Assembly (NCBI GenBank): GCA_914767715.1
Contig: OU612070.1
Span: forward strand, 1,319,501-1,383,500
Source: Membranipora membranacea
Lineage: Eukaryota; Bryozoa; Gymnolaemata; Cheilostomatida; Membraniporidae
Direction of reading: 5' to 3'
Length of the DNA stretch: 64,000 bases
This document shows, piece by piece, positions 1 through 12,787 of the stretch. The notes beneath the pieces were generated by a model. That model was given only the letters and a program-made list of their open reading frames with translations. It was not told the origin of the DNA and did no database searches. The first letter of the stretch is position 1, and each line of letters begins with the position of its first letter. Position numbers and translations under genes: made by a program.

Positions 1-320
1 TGCGCAATAACTGGAGGTTCTTCGCGATAAATTCTGGGTTGCAAGACCAGGAATGACGTCTATTCAATTTAACATTGCGGTGCATATCTAACAAACCAAA
101 TTTAGAGACCATAAAAGTAATACAAAATGATAAATCAAGAAATTGATGGGAGAGGAAAGGGAGGGGGTAGGAAACGCAGCAGAGATACACCCAGGTAACC
201 AGGAGTTTGATAGTTCATCCAATTGAAGCTATACGAAATACATTGTGACGTATAGAGGAACCATCGAATTCTGATTCTCATTTGACCAGTCTTATTTCAG
301 TAATCATGTTTAGTTTTTAC

Positions 321-411
321 TCGGTCCCAGGTGAATCTGGGTTCAAGGCTGGGAATTCCCAACACTTTTAGAAACAACGCATAGTCACTTGCACTTCCCA
401 ACAAATGTATT
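321..411 (-). other. Alternative exon B, tandem duplicate of exon A
   Basis: It is also exactly 91 nt, with acceptor ttcccag, donor gtaaaa and the same phase as the exon at 682-772. It encodes [20 protein letters not shown] followed by [10 protein letters not shown], homologous to exon A throughout. Differences are concentrated before and within the pocket: Gly to Ala after the conserved Ser, and Glu-Tyr to Ala-Leu two residues on. An intact frame and intact splice sites argue that it is a functional mutually exclusive exon rather than a relic, but transcripts are needed to show this. Confidence 0.75.
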
Positions 412-3400
412 CTGGGAAAAGTGTGCAATTAGAAAACAAAAGTGAAACGTGGTGCACAGCTATGTTACAGGCGGGTGAGAAAAGTCAAAGCTAAAACATT
501 GCAAGCAACATGGAATAAGCCTCGCAACATTCAAGGAGAAGGTACTACACAAATAAACACCAACTGCTTGCTGTTGGCAGTTTAAAATCTCTTCACCTTA
601 CCAGGGTATTCAAGCAGCAACAGTAGCATTAATATGAGAGGGAAGACAACATAGATTTACTAAAGATCTATTAAATCTTACCGAGTCGTAAGTGAATCGT
701 GGCTCGAGTGACGGAATACCCAAAACTTGTAAGAAGTATTCATAGTCACTACCACTGCCTACCAGGCGCATTCTACAAGAACAGTATGAATAGTCAGTCC
801 AATAATTGGGACCAGTATCACGTTGTGGCAGATCACAGGATTCAGCTGCCCATGTACAGAGGGGAAACAATCGCTTACGCATTTTAAGTTCACACAAATA
901 CACAATGCTGATATCAATTTAGACAATTTATGAGTGATAAACAAGGGAGGAAAATCTTTGCCTGCTATAATTCTATCAAGTCATTCAAGTATTGAAGCCA
1001 ATCATAATGAATGTCTGAGTTAGCCAAGACACGCATTGCACCAATGCGATAAAACAGATTTGGATTAGCTTGAAAATATATTCTGATAGTTTTGTCATAA
1101 AGCCAGAATTTAAAATAACAGGGGGTACCAATGTTAGACAAATCAGAGTTATTGTAAAACTTACTGTGGTATAGTGGAGTCTTCAGAATCTGGATTATAA
1201 TGAAGCCACTGATCATATACTGTCTTCAGTCCCTGCGCTACCTCCTCAGACTTAGGGTTCGGTATCTAAATACACAAAAACTCACAAATAAAACATCAAA
1301 TAAATTACAGCGCAACACATTAACATCCACGTTCACTCAGTCAGATGTTCTGATCGCTCTAAGAGAAATTCAGTCACTCACTGCACATTTGGTTTTCAGG
1401 TTCCTGGACCAATTAAGCACAACTTTTTTTCAATCCTAAAATCATGAATTGCATGCATTTTATCCTTCTCTCTCTTTGATATGGTTTTGTTAGTAGTCCG
1501 AAATTCAGTTATTCCAGGCTTTCTGGTCAATGTGTACTCGAAATCAAAAGTGAGTAGAAGTTTGAGTTACCTTTTTAGCGGCTTTATATATCATCGAGTG
1601 AAGCAAAGGTGAAGCTTTAAATCTCATGTAATCCGTTCCCTCCAGCAGAATATCCACATTTAGGTAGGCCACTGTTCTTTGTGCCAAAACTTTGTTGAAG
1701 TGCTAAAAAAAGTATTTCCATAGTGAGGCAAGTGCGATGCAATGCGCACACATTTTAAACTTTTCTAGATAATATGATATACTTTTGACAGAAAAAAATA
1801 AGATAAAAATAAAATGGAGACCTCAGAACATTAAATAATTGCAGAGACACACAAAGCCTTCGATCATGTGTAATCAATATTCAAGCACCATTCACCCAAA
1901 TCATCAAGATTTTATGGTACGCTTTTACATCAGAGCTCACTGCTCCGTATACATCTTTCTTTATTAAATCAAAGAAACGCCCAGACTAAATTACATAAGA
2001 CTACCTATAAGTAAAGTGCTCACCTCAGTGAACTCAAATGATCCGACTATACCATGCTCCTCAGCACCCCAGCTACAGAATACAATGGTCCTCCTCGGCC
2101 TCCAGTTAGAAGATTTCATAACACTGGTGATAGCTCGAGAAGACTCAAGCATAGCAGCTGTTCCGCTGGAAGGATCGAGGGAACCAAATACCCAGGCGTC
2201 CCTATGGTTACCAACAACAACATATCTGTCTATAAGAGAGATTGTTATTTAGATAATAAGTTTTTGAGATGGCAGAGGAGAGGGTCTGGAGGGGGGGGGG
2301 GGGGTGGTGTGCAATCAATCCTCATAACGGGGTTTTAATGCATACCTAGAGTAGGATGCATCCTATAAGTGCAATGACATAAATATCCCTTTGGAATGTG
2401 AAGCAAGCTGTTATAATCTTAACTCACTGTTGGCTTAGGCAGTGACACTATGACCTTTCATGTAGTGTTTAAATAGATAATTTGAACCTGTAGATTATTT
2501 AATGGTTTTTTTATATATTTCTGAGAAAGGTCTATTTACACATTAACGTGATATATCGCCTTTTCAGTTTCCCAGGAACTACTTGTCCAATCTCAAAAAT
2601 TCCATCACTGACACGTTGCTAGTAGACTGACTATGTTTCATATTGCAATTTTTTTAAACCGCACGTTTCTAATTTGATTAATTGTACATTTACTAAAACA
2701 CATTGAAAACATATAGGCAGCAATGGGCAAGATGATGCAGTACGTTACGCAAAAGCGTGATGAAACTCTATGCAGTATTACATGCAAAGCACATTGTGTA
2801 CAACAATGGATCACCTTTTTTGGGAGATTGTTTAGCACCGAAAGAGAAATGTTTATGCTCATAACTTCTCTACTATTGAATTTATCATCAAACGCAACGA
2901 TCAAAACCTCGGAAATACTCTCTAGTTTAATGGAAGCTGGTGTGTATAAAATGTTGTTTAACCTATTTTCAATTTCTTTGGCTGGAGAGGAGTGCATGTT
3001 TTGGACCAAATAAAGCTAGTTTAGCCACACAAAAAAACCCAAATATCTCAAGATGTAAAGCCATAATCAATAATCGCTTCGATAAAAATCTAGACAATCT
3101 CCTTCTGTAAGTTGGAAAGATTATTGATGGAAGTGACAGTACAAGACCAAAATGGTACAATTAATTGGAAATTTTAGTTCCTGCATTATTGGGGTCGCAT
3201 GTAATGAGGGGTCAGAAAGGCCCTACTAGTATTGCAAAAATCAATTTCAAGTCTCGAAGACAGGAGGCCTAAAACCATAAAATTTCACTAAAATGTCACT
3301 CCTGCAGTTAGTTAACTAATCAAAATAAAGGCACAGAGGGCTCTATTTAAAAAGGGCACTTTTTGCCCCAAATTGAACTTCTAGAGGTCACTGCGCTTCA

Positions 3401-6400
3401 ACGTCAAATATTTGAGAGGTTTCAACTGTGAAAATAACTATTAGACATGATCATCAATACAATATTAAAAAGTTTAAAAAGCGATATATCACGTTAATGG
3501 AAGAATGTCAAGGTTGTGCCGTAATCTAATAACTTGCGTCATGAGGCTGATTGCGATCAATTAAGTGAAAGTTGAGAAAAATTTCATGTCTGATCCGTTC
3601 ACCGGACTTAAAAAGTTAAGTACTTTGAGTGGGACATTTCACTATGACCCTGAGAGAATCGATGGTGGTTTCATATAGAATTTCAGGCAATAATCTAATC
3701 CATAATCGACAAACCTGGCTCAACAGCTCCATCTATATAACCGACAACATTATAAGTTTTCCTCATTGTGTTTTTGGTATTTATATGAATGTTGACTTTC
3801 ATACCAGCGTCTACGAATGATCCCCCAATCTTATATGTAAGGCTAGCTATACGGCCCTGCCAAGCATCGGGTGCAATATCCCCACCCAGCTTCCTTCAAA
3901 TACAAACAAACAACAAATAAACCATACTTCCTGAAAAAAGAGCAGAGTTCCTAATTATACCTGCCGTTATGGACATATGAGACATGTGAAAGTGACTCCC
4001 AATAACCATATTTTCAATTGCACATAAACAAACCCTGCTTTGCCATTTCTGTTACTAAGGGGGCTTATTATTAGATATCCATATTAGGCATCAATCTCAG
4101 TAAGAGTATGTTAACGAGATGAAAGTTCTTTCTTGTGCAGCACATTATATGGTGGAAAGTGGTAGTAAGGTTACTTTTGAGTTTGAGTAAAACAAACCCG
4201 AGACACTTGTATACACAAATAAGTACAGACTCACATTAGGATTTGTTTAGCATCGTTATAGCCTATAGGATGTGCTGGAATCTTAGGTAGATATTCACTA
4301 TCTTCAGGGTCGATTCTGTATGCGCTATCTGTGTAAATAAATATCATAAAATCATCAACAACCACTAAAAGCTTATACTCAAGTATCGTTAATGTATGCC
4401 CTCTGTCTGTCTATCCATCTGTGATACTATGACGTATTAGATTTTGCCTCATACTATAGCACTGTGCAGGGCAGAAGACCTATAGTATAGCATAACCTTC
4501 AGAGCGGTTCTATCTAAAACTCTTTGGACCAGATGATAGCAAACGTAGTTCTGCATTGTGATCAATGATCGCCAATTTCTGCAAACACACACAAGTTTTG
4601 AGCAAGAAATGTTCACATACCAATACAACCAACCCGAGACTACATTACTTGATGCTAGCCAGCATGATTGCCACATGTTCACCCTTGCCTTCTAACAGAC
4701 CCGGTCACAGTACAGTATGGGGGTTTAGTGAATCCGAATATCACAGCCCTTGTATAAAACTGAGCATATTAACATTACAGACCTAGAGATGGATACATGT
4801 ATGTCGTAGGGTCACCACTGACTAGTTTAACGGTTCCCCTCTGAACTCCAGTACCAGGTAACCACCACGAGTCCGGGTATACTGAGCTATCCCCAGGATC
4901 CGCATAATCAAACGGATCAGAGAAGAGTATCACTGCCTTACATCCGTACTTCTCAGCGCTGTTCACCTGTTCAACAATATACGATCAAATCAATGAGGTA
5001 ACTTGAGTAGGGATGGGGATGAGGGCGAGGGTTGAGGGGGCAGTTTGACAACTGGGCGGGGTAGATATAAGGCTACACAAATTCCCATGAAAACAATAAG
5101 TTGTGAAATTGAGAAACTGGGCATCTCGAAATTAATCTTATGCAAATCTTTGCACAAAGTTCATTGCCCTGTGTGGTTAGCTTCAAGTATCATCAGGTAT
5201 TCCTACTAAAAACTCAACTCCTAATGTGTATATAAATTCTTATAGGAACAATAGGATAAGAGGCGACCAGTAAGGCATGAGATCTAAGTACAATAAAACG
5301 TTTGAGGTAGAAACGAGAGACCATCAATCCTAAATGCATTCATGTGGTCATGTTTCATGAAGAATAGAGGGTCATTTTTTCCCCATAACAATAAATACTG
5401 TATTGCGAATGATATTAGAATGTGGCATGTCCTGCAGGGAGTTGTGCCCTAAAATGATTCCTAGTGTCAACAATCATGAATACAACTAAACCAGTGCACC
5501 ATCTGAAACATTCAACTTGATAGCTAGCTGTGGGTTATATGCAACCAACTCCTCTCATGGCCCCTAGCTAGTACCAAAATGAGGTTTGCAGTCCTGGCCT
5601 AAAAATGCTAATTTCTGCAAAATGCCCACAACGGAAGTCTATCTTGCATTTACTATTTTTATCTGTAACACAATCCAGGCAAGGGCAAATAATTGTGAAG
5701 TATGAGCCATATTTTGCTGTAACAATTGACTATTGTTATAATTGTTATTAACCCACCTCAGCTTAGGTGCAACTGTGCATATGTCCACCCTCCATCTCTT
5801 TTTAAAGACCCAGAAATTCACACACTCAATCCTTTACTTTCTATCATCTATCTGTTCTCAATAGAAAGTTGCAGTGTGGGATACTACTAGCTACCACCCG
5901 TTCATAGTTTTCACAAATTATACAAAAACTGATATAACACGGAGCAAACCAAATACTTTGCTCTTGATACCTTATATTAAATGCAGCCATAATCAGATAT
6001 TTACCTTGTTACCCCTGAAGGCCTTTCCATATCTGGCTATAACTACAGAGCCGGTTAGATTTATGGATCTGTTGTTCATGAGCCACAGGAAGTCTGACTC
6101 AAGACCATAATTTACATAGTAGAGCTTCTCAGTCTCGATATCACCGGCTGGAGAGTAGGCATTAAAGGGTGGTACAATATCAACCCCGTCAGGGATGTCC
6201 TCCGGGCGTAGAACCGCCTCTTCTGCCTGAGATGTGAACACGTCAGTTCCATTGGCTAAATCAAAAGGATTATAATAGGTTTATATGGAGGAAATCTTTG
6301 TGAGGAAGAGTCATTCATTCATTAAATATTGGCAGGTACAACCTACAGTATTGCGCAAACCACTGAACAACATACAGGTCTTCAGCTAGAAGCCATGAGT

Positions 6401-9102
6401 CAAGTGTTGTTTCCAGGCCTGCTCTACTACAACCTCCTCATGGCCGGCCCCAACAGCATGAAGCCAACCCTGTGTGTTGATGAGCATCTCATTCCATCCC
6501 TTCAGCCCTCTGTGCATTTTGTCAGTTTCGGTATTTTGCCATAATCGGTGTGTTTACGCTGTTGCGCAACCAGGGAGGCTGCCAACTCTTCATTGCTTCA
6601 TTGCAACAATGTTCGCCCCATCACTCTCATGCTTATACTCTAAGCCAAACCATCGCAGGGAGGTTTGCTTTCTATCAACTCATCTGCGCAAAGTCGCTAT
6701 CGTCAAGGCACCCGCCGCCCCTCGTGAAATTGTCCACTACTCACATTCACCACATTGAGCATCGCACATCTCATACACAAGTTAGATACTTGTTTGCGCT
6801 ACAGCCAGTGGGCTGACTGTGATCTCCCATCTCGCTCTGCTTGCCTAAGTATAGAGTAAATTTAGTTGATTTCCTAACTGTGGGATGAGATCATTTCACA
6901 GACAGAGGATGTATCTTCCTACTCTGTGATCATTTTTACAGGCAGCCTATTCTAACAGTGACAGCCCTATTAGGTTGTCAAAATAGCAATCAGAATAGCA
7001 GACCCAAAGTCAAAATATCTCTTATCTACTAACTAGTTCAAGCAAGGAGTTACTCTGTGGTTCGAGCGAGCGCTCAAACTCTGCATGGATTGTTGGCAGT
7101 GACCATAAACATAATATAAATACTAGTATTTATATGTTTATAGGAGTGACATCTCAATAGCTACCACAGCCAAATGGTAAAGTTGTGGTTGATAAAGGAA
7201 TGCCACAACGGGCAACTTGGGCATAACGCTCTAACTATCCACTAACCAGCAGTAAGCTTGATGAGATTTGGGTCTCCCTTTGTAGGATAAGATAGGAGCA
7301 CATCATATCCGACTATATCCACCCGATCCAATCCCTGATCTAACCATATCCTCTTCATCTCCTGAGCCTGCTCTAAGTCTGCAGGCGTGCCGGCAAGATG
7401 AGGCTTAGATGTCAAATCTCTGTAATGGTAAAGTAAAAATTTTTTTTACAAATGATTGGAATGTGGGCTAAGCCAGAGCTCTGACGACCTTGGCTATGAT
7501 AAATACTTTTTTGACCTTAACGTACCTACCAACAGATGACAGTGGGAAGTGTCAGTTGGCAAAAATCTAGTCTATCATAAACAATTAGCTTTAATTCTCT
7601 TGTGTTGGTTATTTGAACAAGAACTGGACACCAGCTATTATCAGAGCTAAATATTACCACACATGCTTTATTTTGAACTTGGCAGAAAATATTTTAGCAA
7701 TTATGAAGCTTGTGTAAAACATCAAAGCAGCGACAGTGATACATAATTCTGCACTAGATTGTCCTGCTGGAACTTGTGCCGTATCATCATTCTTAAAATC
7801 TCATTTAAAGGTAATTCAGCTACACAACTTTATAGTTTATAATTTTTCTCTCCTCTCCTCCACAAACATTATTCCCGTGGCCCAGTAGATAGTTGAAGAG
7901 GGCCATATGGGTTCAATTCCCATTTTTTCGAGTTTTTGGTTAAAACATTGTTCTGTTTATCATAAGTTTGATTGGGGCTATAGGAGTTGTAGGTTGTAGG
8001 GAGGGACCCACATACTCAGCGTATATTAGAAAACAGAAGTATTTATTGTTCGAGTGAATACCCTACCTCAGATAGTCCCTTATCTTCTCAGCGTTGACCT
8101 CATCGATGATTTTCTTACTGATTCCGTCGGTCTCCTCCTCTATGATTTTCGGGGAGACATTCTTCAGGAAGACACCATCTGATTCCGGTGCTGGGCAGTC
8201 TGCCGGCTCAGCATCAGGGAATCGCCGACCGAAATAACCTGAATTATAATATTGATAGTTAGGATTGAATATTAGTCAGTTATATTTTTTATTGAATTTC
8301 TGAAGGACGGGTTTGAAGGTTTGTTGATCACAGGTTGGCAATCAAATGTATCTTAGACAATTTGTAGCCATATAACATCACTTGTCATTTGAAGCAAGAA
8401 TATTTTCGGTATGTGTGTGTCAGTCATTTACAGATTTTGGCATTTATTACACATCAGGTTTGCAAAACAATGCACCAGTCAAAAAGATAAAATAAGTACT
8501 GTAGGCACTATTTATAGTTTGCAGGTACAGAGACAATATAATTAACACAGCGATTAGTCAATTTGAGGTTTTTACAACTTTTCAACTCAGGTCATCATAT
8601 TATAATGGTATCAATAAAACTCTGAGATATCACAATATCTAGACCTAGTGTTTTACAAGCTAAATTTTTTTGCACAATCTTGATTCAATTAACAGCAGCA
8701 AAATCATCTTATAACTTAAATTACTCATCTATCTAGATCCAGAGCCAGTAAAATAGTAAATAATGTAAAAATAAATCAAAACAAAACTCAAACAAGTACC
8801 AGTATGTTCTTTGACTTTAGGCAAGTAACAACAAAGGTCCATATATCAAATTGTGAAAGGTGACAGACAGAGTCTTGTTACTAAATGATTTTCTAATCTA
8901 AAAACGGCTACATGGCCATTTTCCTACCTGAAAGTACCCCAATGATGAGGCCGACAGCAAATAGCCCAAGACCTCCACAGATAAGTTTAGTACGACTCAG
9001 ACCCCCTCTAGCCATATCTAACAGCACTCTATCTTCGTCGTCTATGTCCTCTGATGCGATGCGCACGCTATCACCACCTGAGTGCCTCTGATAGATCTGC
9101 AT
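321..9102 (-). CDS. FOLH1-like: Glutamate carboxypeptidase II / NAALADase-like peptidase, 3' end outside window
   Basis: Exons in coding order: 8928-9102, 8067-8238, 7247-7419, 6005-6255, 4783-4966, 4235-4328, 3715-3893, 2024-2229, 1571-1702, 1165-1265, then 682-772 or 321-411. All phases agree and give about 586 residues before the left edge. The start ATG at 9102 has an in-frame upstream stop. The N-terminus is a short acidic cytoplasmic tail plus one membrane segment ([20 protein letters not shown]), so a type II membrane protein. The family removes C-terminal glutamate from N-acetyl-aspartyl-glutamate or folyl-polyglutamates. Landmarks: SKPHLAGTP, the protease-associated region with [24 protein letters not shown], the zinc-site segment [17 protein letters not shown] (His and Asp ligands), WGAEEHG (catalytic Glu plus Glu ligand) and VAYLNVD (Asp ligand). 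The last His ligand and the dimerisation domain lie off the window. NAALADL1-type is an alternative within the same family. Confidence 0.93.
682..772 (-). other. Alternative exon A of the NAALADase-like gene (substrate-pocket segment)
   Basis: This 91-nt exon has acceptor cttgtag and donor gtaaga. It follows exon 1165-1265, which ends with CA of a split codon. It encodes [20 protein letters not shown] followed by [10 protein letters not shown]. This aligns with the human GCPII stretch that holds Ser517-Gly518-Asn519 and Arg534/Arg536 of the substrate pocket. The Arg536 equivalent is kept, while the Arg534 position reads Glu. Since 91 is not a multiple of three, using both this exon and its neighbour at 321-411 would shift the frame. 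Confidence 0.85.
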
Positions 9103-12100
9103 GTTTGTAGCAGCTACTCGTATGTTTTGTATAACCCTGGATGTTTGGCCTGAGCAAACAATAATCTAAAACACATTTACATATCTGGGGTAACATTCCT
9201 AGCATGCACTGAGTACGACCTGCTGATTGGTTGGTTAGCAGCCTGATGAATGAACACTACAAGAATCAAAGCTTTGTTATAAAAATAACTGAACTTATTC
9301 AACATATAACCTTACGCTGTGAAGTCAATACCAGAGTGTTACTGAATACATTAAAACGTGGGTCCATAAAATATAGATAAAATTGGCAGTAAGCAACAGG
9401 AAGTCCTGACTCCTGACCCAACTGAAAATTAACAAAATGCTTCATTTCTACTGGGTTTGCTATGTCTATATGCCAATTACTTGTTAAACACAGCTAAAAG
9501 TCCCCCCCCCCCCCGCTGCTATATGAGAGATGAGAAGGGGGGGTGCAAGAGCTGCATAGGCTATAGGGTAGAGTACAAGCTGGCTAACTGAAAATGTTTT
9601 AGGGTATCAGAAATGTGAACATATAATATTAAATATTATCTGCCTTACAATGTTGAGGCTCACATTCAAATATTGGTTCCATAGGAGTTTTGAGGTGAAC
9701 AGTGAAATTATTTTTTTAATAAGAGGATATTAGATGATTTTGACAGGGTTGATATCTGCTCAATGAGTTAATTGGAACCAGGATGTGTACTTGCGTTGAG
9801 CTTTCTGTTCTCTTCATTCTGTCATGTGAAATCTGCCAAACTTGTCAAAGTGATCAAAATGTTTATTTTAACAGCTTATAGAGATTTGCTGTCTGATTAT
9901 CACATCGCCATAATGTGTTATGATCATGGAGTTGATTGAAAATAAATCAGGTTTGGCTAACATTGTCAGTCGTGGTTTAATTTGACTTAGACTCGACTTG
10001 ACTCAGTGACCTAACATCTGGGAAACTGATGTGTGCAGACCCTAAACAAATAAATATTGATATGTTTATGATGGGGACAAAGTCATTGACGGCCAAACAG
10101 CAGAGAAGTTGTGGAAAATTACTCACTGCCAAATATTTTTCTAACTGGATATCCCTCTATAGTAATATGCCACATTTTTATGCTTTTTACACAATTCACA
10201 AGCCTGAAATGTCTAAATAAAATAAACCAAGCTATATGTAAATACATAATTTTTAAGAAAAATAGACACTATATTTCTATCAAAGGCCACTAATTAAGAA
10301 GCTTGAAGCTTGAAGCCTCCCACTTGTCTTGGCGTTTTTTTTGTGGCTTGATTGTATATCTAACGGTAGAACAGGGTATGGATTAGTTTTTTAGCACCGT
10401 TGTCAGCTACAGATCATTTGCGATAAGATTGGTAGCAGCATGGCACTGATAAGGTGATATGGTTCAGATCTAGCACTTATAGGCCTTCTGGTGACTCGCT
10501 GGCTGGATGGGGCGGGATAATGAATGACATGGCTGATATCTCTCTCCGAGTCTAGGGAATGTCACTACCCATGCCAAATTAAACCCAAATTAGTATGAAA
10601 ACATTATAGTGATAATCTAACCCTCATCAAAAGGATTTGATTTGAAAGAAGTACCAATGCTGGTCACAGATATTACACATTTAATGTGGGAAAATTGTAA
10701 ACCGTCTGAGGAATCGCGCTATCATGATACAAGTGAGGACAACTCACATAGATTTTCTTAGATGGAAAGCGATTTTGGGCCTGCCCTTACTGCCCGGATG
10801 GACACAGTTCATAGTTTTGCTGATTCACAAATACTAGTTTGAGGATGCTGTAAAGGCCGGTTTTCAGGCCAACTGTTAGAAACGTTGTCTTACAATTAAT
10901 TTGCTGAATAATTGTAGTATATGTTTATAGAACACAATCCTTCGTTTATGTTAAGAGTTAAATTGAAATTGAATTGGTAAAGTAGGTAATTTGTGGATAA
11001 GAATAACAACCTCACCCTCAAAAGATATTCTAGTTTATAAAGGTCCCAACTGAACACCCTCTAACGCAAGATTTAACACGATTTTATATAATGGGTAATA
11101 GTACTTTATTACTCCTTGTTATGTTACGAGCAACTTGAAATAAAATAGCCCTTTTAATACAAACTAGTGCTGTGCCAATACTCAAGAAGTCATATGCCCT
11201 AGATATATCAATGCTTCAAGATTTGTGTTCGTGTAGTCTGAGCCTCCCAGACTCTTGCCCCCCCCCCCCCTACCGTCCGTCCATGATATACAAAATCATA
11301 TTTCATATCTAATATTGGATATCCTAGGATTAATATCAAACATAGTGTTGGTGAAAGAGCTCCGCGAAACTTATTAGTTTCTGCCAGCACTAATTGGAAC
11401 CTTTGGTCTGTCAATCCCACCATAAGAAATAAATATCACAGTAGCAATAAAGCAATCTCATAATCAGGGGCTTGTGCGTGGCTAATTCAATCAAATCAAA
11501 ACATTATATTTCTAAAGCGAAATTAATTTTGATTCCATTCATGCTAACCGCTAATAATTGTTGGACTATTGTGGATGAAAATTCAATGTATTCATTGGCA
11601 TCAGACTACCTAGCAACATTTGTAATGAATTTATTCCTATTACTCAGGAGTTCTAAACTGCTGCCTGTCCAAATTTCCAGGCAAAAAAAGTGACTGTGTG
11701 CTATACAAGCACCTGACAAGCACTGACAAGCACCTGACAAGCACTGACAAGCACCTCGAGGAAGAGGCAAATAAGAGACAGTATGATATAAAATACTGGC
11801 AGTTCAGCAGCTTTCTACAACTGAAGAACCAGGTATTTAATATTTTATGATTCTAAGGAGTACCTGTCCGAGGAAACTAACTAAAAAACTAAAATCATCA
11901 TGGTAGCGACCATAAACCTTGAGTATAATATTCATCATGGGCGCTGTGTGAAATCGCAGCCGTAGTCGACATGTAGAGAACTTTTAACTGTGGTGTTCAT
12001 TAGACAGCACATTATATATGGTCGAGTAGGCAGCTTGTTTTGAGTTCATATAGGTTATCTTGACATTGCTTTCCTGTTTCCAACAGCTTTTATTATTGAT

Positions 12101-12787
12101 AATCCATTTCACCATTCATAACTTTCAATGTTGATACAGTAAATATCCAATACTGCTTATTATCATTGTTTCAAAGTCTATCTATCACATAATTTATCTC
12201 TATATTATCTATTATGTAATGAGACTTTTCTTTGTCTAAAGCAAAATCAGTGTGAAAATCAAACAATATTCAGAGCATTGATTTGGTGAACGTAATTTAC
12301 TGCGCTAACTATAGTCTGCTGGTAAAGTGGATGGTTGCTGTTTTTCATAGCAACGTCGGGCTCGCGAGATCATCACTGATAGCACAGCTCAGTCTGTATT
12401 AGTATTTACCATTCATTCGACTACCTGCGCATCATTAGGTAATTATTTTAGAGGAGACTTGTGCCATTTCTGTCTCAAAGTTAGAAGTAGCCTAAGGTGT
12501 CAGTTTCAGACAAAGTTATTCTGGTGAGTTTGTTTATATTTGGTGGGCTATTTGATCTTAGACTGAGCTGTTATCCAATATGACGGCACCAAAACAAACT
12601 TCAAATGGTTATAAACTGCATTTTTATATCTTTTAATTTCCTCAAACTAAACATGAACATCATCACACTGAACCCAGTTTTTCTAAGGTAGGCTGTTTAC
12701 GGATTATTCATTACAATGTTTCATGCCTTGTCACTGCAGATAGTACCACATTGAGACTAACTAACAATCACTATACAACCAGAGAAG
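9103..12787. other. Intergenic region between divergent genes
   Basis: About 3.7 kb separate the divergently transcribed NAALADase-like gene (minus) and the axonemal-type gene (plus), so both promoters and 5' untranslated exons should lie here. I see no convincing coding exon. It holds a poly-C run near 9502, a short tandem repeat at 11706-11756 and a poly-C-containing segment near 11222-11272 that resembles one at 49.2 kb. A GT-rich splice-donor-like context follows 12480, consistent with an untranslated first exon for the plus gene, but I cannot fix its ends. Confidence 0.5.
11706..11756. repeat. 21-bp tandem repeat, about 2.4 units
   Basis: Two perfect 21-bp units (caagcacctgacaagcactg plus a) and a 9-bp partial unit follow one another. 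Each unit itself contains the shorter motif gacaagcac twice. Simple satellite-like repeat in the intergenic region. Confidence 0.9.

Noticed and set aside
7868-7930. tRNA-like stretch with gggttcaattccc in the NAALADase-like gene
   Set aside because: Only a B-box-like motif is convincing. Stems do not form and there is no second copy in the window to define an element.
11706-11756. CRISPR-like short repeats
   Set aside because: Only two and a half contiguous 21-bp units without spacers in a eukaryotic sequence; a plain tandem repeat.
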